A DNA stretch of 64,000 bases from positions 3,472,001 to 3,536,000 of the forward strand of contig JAQOTA010000060.1 in NCBI GenBank assembly GCA_029532415.1. The letters are read 5' to 3'. This stretch comes from Marasmius tenuissimus (taxonomy: Eukaryota > Basidiomycota > Agaricomycetes > Agaricales > Marasmiaceae). The notes beneath the pieces were generated by a model, which was not told the DNA's origin, searched no databases, and saw nothing but the letters and a program-made list of their open reading frames with translations. The position numbers and the translations under genes were made by a program. The first letter of the stretch is position 1. Each line of letters begins with the position of its first letter. Of this stretch, positions 56,551 to 64,000 are shown piece by piece.

Positions 56551-58601
56551 CTTGATGTTAGTGGCCATTCACGGAGTTGGCAGGCCTGTTATACCTCTCA
56601 GACGAATAACCTCCCGAACCAATTCGGTATCAAAGCGAACTGCCCTCTCGATAGTGACTATGTTCCGTCCAAACCTTGAACTTGTCCGCACTGCACGGCG
56701 GGATCGATGCGAGCAAGAAGAGACTTGTGAGTGCCTTTCGGAGGAAGGGAACGGACTCATATCACCCCGTGCCGTGGCGTATCAGTGTCAATGCTATTTT
56801 GGTGTGATGCCTCTTTAGACACGTATGTGGCAGGTTGTTGATACGCTAGTCTGACCACCGCCACCCAGGCCTTGAATGGAGGCCGCCTCATATCATGAGT
56901 GCCACACGAACCTCGTCGTCTACTGTGCGCAATAACCACTTCACTGACTTGTGGACAAAGACCAAGCACTTACCTGCCAAAACACTGTCCTAGTATCAGA
57001 GTCCTCGATCAGAGTGGCGTCAAGATATCTCTGAACTTGCGCCTCTCTACTCGGAGACTTTGGGCGCATAGTTCTCCCTAGCTTCTGGAGCTGCAAATGT
57101 ACCTGTATCAAAATCAGTGTTATTTTGGTATGACGGTTAGCATCAGTCCCACTAAGCCCTGCTTGAGCAGGTGATATGAACCGAGTTGGCAGTTGGAACC
57201 GAAACCCTATTTCATCCTGAACCTCGAATCTTGCTCAAAACAATCATCGCACTGCACCCGAATCCGATGATCTTAGACCAGTGACCCATCTCTCCGAAAC
57301 GGATCGCAGACTCTTCGTCGATCGGTCCCCTTAGTCGCTGTCATATAATGGCAAAATCCGAACGGTCGCTTGAATAGACGTGCTAGCAGACTACCTACTT
57401 GTTCAGGTTCGGATAAGAGGGTGGCAAAATTCTTTGCAAGAATGTCTTCGAATATTGTTGGTCGATAAAGTGTATGACCAGTATGGTCAGTTAATGGTAA
57501 CAAACGTCCGAAGGGCTCCTAGTCAGGCTTGAAATTCAAGCAATCTCACCAGCATATCGTCAGATGATATAATGGCATATAGATTGCGAAAACTAAGCTT
57601 CCCAAAGCCATGCAGCGGGCTTTCCGTGTCCCACCTTAAATAGGACTCTGGGATGTTTCACAGGCAGTCGGAAGGTGCGAGGTCGCCTAGTGCTCGTCGA
57701 GGGACAGGTGAATCCGGATTGGTGGGGGAGCTAAAGGCCTCTATTTACCTTTATCTATCCATTAAATCGTAGTCCTCGTCGATGAAAAAGACGCACCGGT
57801 CCCCGAGGCTGCCGCACATCCGAAGCTTTCCCCACTTTCCCCAGTACCCACAACGTAGCTGGCATTCTGTTCATCCGTCCAAGATTTTCAGTCCCCTCTA
57901 TCCGAGCCGTTCATAAGCAAAGAGCACTGGAGTCCGGCGAAGGGCTACGACATGGCAGATGTTCCGCTCAACTAGCACGCGAGGACCCGCCGGAACATGA
58001 AATGAAATGAGATAGTCAATGTCTCTGGAAGCGACTCACCTGGGTTAATTCAGTGACCAGCATAGTCCCACTATGTGGAGGGATAATGGTAGAATCATGA
58101 GCCTTTGAACCTGTAGAGAATCTGTCTGAGTCTGCCCCGTTGTGGACGAATCCATCAAAGCTTCATATTGATTAGTATGTGAACGAAAGTCAGGGTGGTA
58201 AAGGCTTGGATTCTAGCGTTGAATTCCAATTATCTCACTGCGACACGCCAGGCAGTAGAGTATTTTGAGGATAGAACGAGGAGAAGGCTTGCTAGATGAC
58301 AGTGGGTGACGCGGACGGACTAAGATGAAAAAGAATGAACTGACTCCTCGATGGAAAGTCACGTTATCACCAAACGACGAATTAGGAAAGAATATTGTCA
58401 CACCTTCCCCCCGTGAATAGCGAGTTATCAGAGGGAGTACTAAAGTTCGAGATCAAGCTCTTCGTTTGGTAGAGGGCAGTCTCTTGGTTCGGCAGTACCG
58501 TCGTAGGAGTTGAGAAACAAGTTGAAGAGACAGTTTGATCCCAGGACTCGTACATTCCTTGCGTTTGCGTCATACATGATCTGCCTATCTATAAAGTCAC
58601 C
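56551..58601. other. 2-kb region without certain gene
   Basis: Minus-strand frames at 56,569-56,760 and 57,273-57,503 are open. The latter has IFEDILAKNFATLLSEPEQV, which looks protein-like but was not recognised. No further exons could be linked to it. Confidence 0.4.
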
Positions 58602-58685
58602 GGCCGCCTGGCGAAATGGCATCGCGTCTGACTACGACTTCATTGGAGTATCAGGAGATTGCAGGTTCGACCCCTGCGGTGGTCA
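58602..58685 (+). tRNA. tRNA-Arg(ACG) with 12-nt intron
   Basis: The cloverleaf can be folded by hand. The acceptor stem GGCCGCC pairs with GGTGGTC (58678-58684) using two G-U pairs. The D arm is GCGA-AATGGCA-TCGC. The anticodon stem is TCTGA/TCAGG. The T arm is GCAGG-TTCGACC-CCTGC, then discriminator A. The anticodon loop is 19 nt, with CT-ACG-A followed by a 12-nt intron (CTTCATTGGAGT, 58638-58649) and A. That places the intron at the canonical position between 37 and 38 and gives anticodon ACG (58634-58636), read as ICG after deamination. A T-rich stretch follows (TTCTTTTGTTTTCTC, 58701-58716), a plausible Pol III terminator. Confidence 0.9.
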
Positions 58686-58884
58686 TTGTGAACACATAAT
58701 AATTCTTTTGTTTTCTCTCCTTAGGATAAGGTTGCTCTACCACTTTGGCGACAGGAGAAGCAGCTGAAAATGGAAGCTGAGAAAACATTTTCACGACGAA
58801 CGGTGTACACCACATGAAAATGGCACTTCAAGTCCGCCTGGTCAGCCTCGTAATCGGTCCGCCGACACCCGAAGGTTCATAATC
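58686..58884. other. tRNA 3' flank
   Basis: Holds the T-rich terminator candidate and otherwise nothing recognisable. Confidence 0.4.
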
Positions 58885-59295
58885 ATGGACCGAGCACCAA
58901 CCAAACACAACTTGTCTTCCAACCACGACGACCACAACGACATGCCCCTAGATCTCCTCCTACTTTTGGCATCACTTGTGCGGCGCTCGAATGTGATCGA
59001 GCTGCGAGCTTACCTGATAGCACTCTCTGTCAATATAACACAGGATTCTCGGTGTCCGACGCCGAAGTTCCTCGACGCTTGTAGGGACAACTCGACTCTG
59101 ACCCAGATTCTATCAAACAGTGTTTCTGTCCCCTTTTTATGCCTTATACAACCAGGAACCTTCGCACAACAACTCAAGATCGAACTATATCCCCAAAAAT
59201 CGGCTCTTGTGGAGATTTCCACTATCAACGCGTCTCTTGCTCGTCTCTTGCTCGTTAGGCGTAGCCTTCGTTTGAAGGGTCGAAGTGCTCTATAA
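58885..59295 (+). CDS. Uncertain single-exon ORF, 136 codons
   Basis: Starts MDRAPTKHNLSSNHDDHNDM; contains LDLLLLLASLVRRSNVIELR and ends in a basic stretch. No domain or relative was recognised. The 99-codon frame on the other strand is equally plain. Retained only because of its length and its position clear of other genes. Confidence 0.2.
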   Translation: MDRAPTKHNLSSNHDDHNDMPLDLLLLLASLVRRSNVIELRAYLIALSVNITQDSRCPTPKFLDACRDNSTLTQILSNSVSVPFLCLIQPGTFAQQLKIELYPQKSALVEISTINASLARLLLVRRSLRLKGRSAL

Positions 59296-59889
59296 ACTTC
59301 AATCCGCAACTTGGGCCTAGGTCCAATTAAAACACGGATCTTTCGAAGTTCGCGTCAATCCAAGAAAAAATCCACATAAACACCCACACCGCTTGAAGCT
59401 TGAAGTCCAAAAAAGACGAGCAGAATGCCGATCAAACGCTATATCTACGTAGTGCGGGGAGTCAAGCCATCAACCGGTCTCAAGCGTTCAATTCAAGGTG
59501 CCGATTATCCGACAGAAGTTTTCGGGTTTCAAGTCAATCTCCTGAAATCTTGAAGCCTGTGCTGCGTGCGTGCTCGTCTCGCTAGTCAGTATCTCGATGG
59601 ATAGGGGTATCGATAAGATTGCTATTGGCCGCTTCCAAAGACTTTCGCCTGTCCTCAAAACCATTCAAGTCTGTTGGAGATCCAGATGTCGCGTCGCGGG
59701 GAGGGATGACTTACTGCAATTCACCCAAGAGACTACAGAGAATTTGGCATCGAATGGGCACTGTTTCTCTATATAACGGTTCCAGCTGGGAGCCGTCGCC
59801 AGGTAGCACACCATATCGGCCAACGCACGTCGGGGACAAAGTCGAACTGGTACCTCAATGGCACAGGAGTGGGGTCGCGGCGACTCGAC
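59296..59889. other. Intergenic
   Basis: No gene recognised; it leads to the TATA box at 59,890. Confidence 0.4.
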
Positions 59890-59898
59890 TATAAAAAG
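59890..59898 (+). promoter_or_regulatory. TATA box
   Basis: TATAAAAAG, a strong consensus, followed by a pyrimidine-rich leader (TCTTCTTGTTCCTCTCG and TTTTTCTCTCCCTTTTTG). It implies transcription rightward from about 59,920-59,960. Confidence 0.5.
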
Positions 59899-60105
59899 AG
59901 GCCGACCTCGTGGACGATTTTGGGCTGAGTCTCATTGTCTTCTTGTTCCTCTCGAGCTTTTTCTCTCCCTTTTTGACTTCTGGGTCCTTCTTTGTGTCGA
60001 GAACGGACTTGATTGGCGATGATATATGATTGTTGGGACCATCGGATTCATATTCCATTTTCTTCAAACTTATATTCGTCGCCTTTTACTTGTCGTTTCT
60101 ACCTC

Positions 60106-60314
60106 ATGCTCAACATGCGTTACTTCCGTTACTTTCCCGCTCTTTTTATCGTCGTCCTTGCCTTGACCGATGTCGCCCTTTTTTTGCCCACCCGGCCCCA
60201 CCCAAAGTAAGTGAATTTTACCCGGCACGCTTCCTAATACTGCCTCGTTGTTGTGAAGGGGACCTGCTAGCACTCTCTAGTATCCACTCACTGCTCACAT
60301 CACCTCAAACATAA
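60106..60314 (+). CDS. Possible small secreted peptide
   Basis: Downstream of a strong TATA box (59,890) and pyrimidine-rich leader. Exon 1 (60106-60206) encodes MLNMRYFRYFPALFIVVLAL, then TDVALFLPTRPHP, which looks like a signal peptide or anchor. The donor is AAA|GTAAGT. The nearest acceptor, CTCTCTAG at 60280, gives a second exon NIHSLLTSPQT and a stop. There is no CaaX box, so it is not a classical pheromone precursor. The second exon choice is uncertain. Confidence 0.3.
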
Positions 60315-61537
60315 TGAAATGGCCCGGAACAACTTTACCTGATACTGAGTACCGCGTGTCTGTGAACGAGTGTTTCTGATGGAGTCGGCTGCTGAAGGTC
60401 ACTCTTCTAATGTCCTCGGAGGTCCTCAGCGTGAAAACGTTCAAGTCTTAACTGGCCTGCAAGTTCCCCGCTGTTTTGACTCCATACCTCGTGCCAACTT
60501 CGTGTATCTGGTCTTGGAGGCCTTCTCCGCACCTCTCCTTACCCCAACGGGTTACTTCCCAGTGTTTTCTGCAGGTTCCAAGACTCTCGTGAACACAGTG
60601 GATCCGGCAATTTGGTTGAGCAGGTTTTGAAAGGCATGGAGTCTATACACCAATGAATCTATCTCCCTCTGTTATCTCTGCTCTAACTTACCAAAATTCC
60701 CGGTCTGACGTGAGAAGAGTCGGGGGTGCCCATGGTTTTGTACGTGTGCAAGGACGTGCCGTGTTATCTATCGATATCGAATGACTTGTTGCTCGAAGGG
60801 TCGCCACGGACAAGCCGGTAAGTTATGTTTAGTTCACTCCCCATCATCGCCTGTTTTGTGGTTCTGGCTGAAATGATCTTCCCCTCCGAGTCCCAATGTT
60901 CGGACTTTATAGTAACATACGGCCGTCGCGAGTTTATATGGATTCTATGCGAATACGAGGAGAACCTATGTGGGTCAAAGCCTGTCAAAGCCACCGTGGT
61001 GACTTCCGCGGCACGCGTTTTGCATCTGTATGTCGACGATCAAAGCGACTGAATAGTATTGTGATGATAAAAGTATCACGGACGTTGTTTAATTGACATG
61101 ATGCATGTCGGTACGTAGGTTACGGGTATAGCAGTTTTGGGCAACTCTAATTCCTGCTGAGGGGATAAAGAGCAGATATCATCATCGTTGGTAAAAGTCA
61201 GCTCAAGTATGATAGAGGCGCAGAGAGAGAGGGACATAGGGACAGGCACCGGGAGCAAGGGCCCTGAGCCCGGCTAAGCCAACTACGTACATTTCTCCGA
61301 AAGCGGAACTGGGATTGCGTAAGTGACACGTGGATTTTCGCCGCGATCGGACAAAAATTCAGGTTATCGAAATCCCCCATCCTTCCTTCCGCCCGCGTTG
61401 TTCCTTCTCTACACTCAAGATCTCTCTTTTTTCTCTCACACCGTACTTTCTCTACTCCCCAAGTCTCCAGATTCTGGCCAAATTCTCTGTCCACGACCAA
61501 TTTACGACTAAATTTCGACTAAAATCTATCCGAAATT
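60315..61537. other. Intergenic, upstream of the isochorismatase-like gene
   Basis: A + frame at 60,370-60,630 (86 codons) is unrecognised. The last 150 nt before 61,538 are pyrimidine-rich, as expected of a fungal core promoter and 5' UTR. Confidence 0.45.
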
Positions 61538-62369
61538 ATGACTACACTGGCAGCACCCGTGGCCCTCCCTGCATCGGATATCTTGAACGGCCATGGCCAC
61601 GTTCATGTGTCCATGAACAGTGCAAATTCCCCCATTTCTTCACCAGTCGTATCCTCGTTATCGCCGGTGACTTCGCCCTCACCGCCAGCATCGACCACAT
61701 CGTCAACGACTTCCTTAGTTACAGCAATGGAGACACACCTCGTTGACGGTGCCGGCGTTGCACGTCACGTTCTCCTCCTCCTCGACATCCAACGTTGCAA
61801 CCTTTCTGATCCTCCAGTTGGTGTACCAGACTCTCAAACCCTTCGCGAGAACATATATAGAGTCTTATCTCAAGCACGGTCAAGCGATCCGAAACCGTTG
61901 ATCATACACGTTCGGAACGCGGGTGATTCTGGAGAGCCAGATGAATACGGGTCAAAAAGTTGGGACTTGGTATGGGAGGTTGAAGAGGGCGAGGGCATCA
62001 TTGACAAGAGGAAGAACAATGCCTTCGCGGGAACGCGGTTAGGAGAATGGGTACGTGACGATGCGGAGATTGTGGTTGTCGGGGTCATGAGTGATTACTC
62101 TATTAGGGCTAGTGAGTTCTTGGTTCTTCGCACTAAACTTGTCTGCTCACCGCGTTTTCCACGCAGCTTGTTCAACAGCACTGGGCCGAGGCAACGAAGT
62201 TCTTTTAATCAGAGGTGCACATGGGACTTATGACCGAGTGGAGGTACTTTACGGGGGTGGCGTGACTCCCGCCAACAATATCGAGACCGAAATCGAGGAG
62301 GAACTCGAAGAGGCTGGCGTACATGTGCTGGAGATGAAAGATATCACTGGTATCTTCACAGACCGGTGA
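61538..62369 (+). CDS. Isochorismatase-like hydrolase with Ser in place of the catalytic Cys
   Basis: The isochorismatase/nicotinamidase fold uses an Asp-Lys-Cys triad. The protein starts MTTLAAPVALPASDILNGHG, has a Ser/Pro/Thr-rich leader of about 60 residues, then VARHVLLLLDIQRCNLSDPP with the Asp. PLIIHVRNAGD and SWDLVWEVEEGEGIIDKRKN follow, the latter carrying the Lys, then NAFAGTRLGEWV and IVVVGVMSDYS. An intron (62112-62166, GTGAGT...GCAG) joins this to a segment reading SDYSIRATCSTALGRGNEVL, then LIRGAHGTYD. Family members normally have SDYCVRATxxxALxRG here, so the Cys is Ser. A different Cys lies four residues on (ATC). The protein ends VHVLEMKDITGIFTDR. About 260 residues. Either activity is lost or altered, or the base is misread. 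Substrate unknown. Confidence 0.85.
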
Positions 62370-63555
62370 CCGACAGGCTTTGATTTTCCTGGAGTCTATA
62401 GGCCTTTTTTCAGTGCCTTTTTCATTTGTTTCCTTCTTCGCTATTCACTGCTTTGGTCTTACTTATTTAGTTTGCTTTTTCGTTTTTCTCTACTGGTTTC
62501 CTCAATCCCCAAGTGTATGATAGGCCCTATTGGCAAGCAAGTTCGCATCCTTACATTCATATACCGAGTCGCAGCGTTTCTATCATTACCTACAGTGTCC
62601 TACGGTCCTAGAGACCTTAATTGTACCACTTCTTATATATAGTAATTCAGCGTGCTCACTTCTCAGTCTAGTTCTCTATCCTTTTGGTTTTAGAGGGATT
62701 TTTGGAATTAGGCGCGTCAAAGCACCGTTTTCGTGCTGTGCAGTCCCGCGGTCCCCATATCTAACGCCCATACGCACCTACAACTGTGAGCGGCGAACAA
62801 TCATACCCCGAGTAATTCCAAGCCTTCAGTACTTCTTTGCTCATCTATATCACACACTACAAGTAGGTCAACTCGAATTATTAGGCAGTTCTTTCTTCCT
62901 ATAGATTATTGACTTTTGAACGTTCGAACACTTACTGTAGGCTGACTGAGCGTGGGACTCAAATTCCCAATCTGTATATCGATCTTGTACTCGAACCGCC
63001 ACCTTGCCCTTGACTCATGCTCAGTATGATCCGTATTTTCTCTGCTCTCCAAGACTCACAATGCCAATGCGGGTGCCATATTGCCTCTGAACGCTCAGTG
63101 TCATCTACGCGATGATGTCAGGCTTAAGGCACGAAGTTTTTGCTCACAAACTATCCCGTGACGGCGGTAGTAAATAGGCTATCATGTCGAACGAAATCGT
63201 TCGCTATCTACCGTTCCTATTACTGGCTATCATCTCTGTTCAAGCTGTCCCGGTGTTCATTGCCGTCATGCTCTCGAAATCCGTATCACGGGTCGTGACT
63301 CGTTCCATTATCTTCAACACGCAGCACTAAAGATATCGGACAACTTGTGGAACGAACATTCATCTCCTCTTTGTTCGGAAGCCAGTGACATGGTCATGCA
63401 CTTCATTATATCGCCACACATACACATCTCCCGCTTACAGTGCTTCGGTGGATCCGAAGAGGGGTTTATACGGCTTCTAGTTATCTATTGCTCACACTCT
63501 CCAGGGCCACCGGCCCTTTCATCCTATACCCGTACCCTTCACTTCCAGCACCCAA
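62370..63555. other. Intergenic between hydrolase and permease
   Basis: No certain gene. A 48-codon hydrophobic frame at 63,184-63,330 (MSNEIVRYLPFLLLAIISVQ and on) resembles a signal or membrane peptide but has no supporting context. The last 60 nt before 63,556 look like a 5' UTR. Confidence 0.4.
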
Positions 63556-64000
63556 AATGACTGTTCACGCAGAAGAGAAGATCGAGAAGGAAGAGCTGGT
63601 CCGGCAAGCCGATGAGGAGCTCCTCGCATCTTTGGGTTACAAACAAGAGTTTAAGCGCGCTTTTTCGCCTCTCGAGGTTCGTTTTCTACCCAGGAGCCGG
63701 TCCTTTGCCGGTCGCTCACCAAGCAATTCGTAGGTCTTCGGCGTTGCTTTTTCAATACAGGGGCTTTTACCCTCGATTGCTTCTGTTCTGGGGTTTGCGA
63801 TACCAAACGGTGGTGGGCCAGCGATGGTTTGGGGTGTACGTTCTTCACCGTCTCCTCTGATATTGAGGACCGCCCGCTTACAAACGACACTCCTCAACTC
63901 TACCAGTGGGCTGTGGGGAGCATATTGACATTGTTTGGTGCGTTGGCGATGGCAGAGATAGCATCCTCGGCACCTACGTCGGGAGGGGTAAGTCTATCGT
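63556..64000 (+). CDS. Amino-acid/GABA/choline-type permease (APC family), 5' part only
   Basis: APC permeases are 12-helix proton symporters in the plasma or vacuolar membrane. The start at 63556 gives the hydrophilic N-terminus MTVHAEEKIEKEELVRQADE, then LLASLGYKQEFKRAFSPLE. After an intron (GTTCGT...TCGTAG) the first helix reads VFGVAFSIQGLLPSIASVLG, then FAIPNGGGPAMVWG. After a second intron comes WAVGSILTLFGALAMAEIAS, then SAPTSGG, the family signature. GYKQEFKRxFSxxExFGxxFS is typical of the fungal GABA/choline permease branch. The window ends about 90 residues in, so the rest of the gene lies outside. Confidence 0.9.

Noticed and set aside
1..64000. CRISPR array, bacterial operon, rRNA or complete transposon
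   Set aside because: No regularly spaced repeats, Shine-Dalgarno spaced genes, rRNA signatures, reverse transcriptase or transposase motifs were seen.

Overview
The window is from a filamentous basidiomycete, most likely an Agaricomycete. Genes are split by many 45-75 nt GT..AG introns. F-box proteins with the agaric layout (coiled coil, F-box, leucine-rich tail), a seven-helix membrane protein typical of mushroom genomes, a GPI-anchored chitin deacetylase and an intron-containing nuclear tRNA all fit. No bacterial, phage, CRISPR or complete transposon feature was seen.

Layout. 1-21.4 kb is a fairly dense housekeeping segment. It holds a PP2A activator (PTPA) divergent from Ku70, an F-box gene, a conserved tail-anchored protein, a tandemly duplicated membrane-anchored alpha/beta hydrolase (steryl acetylhydrolase type), chitin deacetylase, an unrecognised CxxC gene, and a Grx3/4-type monothiol glutaredoxin. 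51.8-64 kb is again ordinary: a large F-box gene, a seven-helix membrane protein, tRNA-Arg(ACG), an isochorismatase-like hydrolase lacking the usual cysteine, and the start of an amino-acid/GABA-type permease.

The unusual part is 23-51.2 kb. Seven related genes and one relic lie there, all on the + strand and separated by gene-poor DNA (named NTQ-A to NTQ-H here, at about 23.3, 27.1, 29.3, 33.6, 39.4, 47.0, 48.5 and 50.3 kb). Most begin with a short FFSNAH...GGxFSxVNGDQT-like segment. Several follow it with four 9-10-residue repeats of the form I-x-G-S-x-N-T-Q-x. Exon 2 is exactly 54 nt in four of the five three-exon members (57 nt in the other) and is flanked by phase-1 introns. The middle is disordered-looking with a VR(V/A)TQ motif, and the end is basic with a (Y)EEAKRxKSWRRxLF signature in A, C, D and E. 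Members share a promoter block (GTGCAGxCCAGATATAAGA-like, 68-94 nt before the ATG) and some share 3' or 5' flanking DNA, so whole units have been duplicated. Two members (C, E) are intronless short forms joining the repeat head directly to the basic tail, B has lost its third exon, and F is a relic next to a stray piece of an alpha-1,3-glucan synthase gene. I do not recognise a function. The head looks able to form a beta-solenoid or amyloid-like stack, and the family is the best candidate here for something undescribed.

The housekeeping genes do not form a pathway. The PTPA/Ku70 pair shares a short promoter with two TGACTCA sites and one ACGCGT site. Gene models were made by eye from splice consensus and reading frame; exon borders are approximate unless given.
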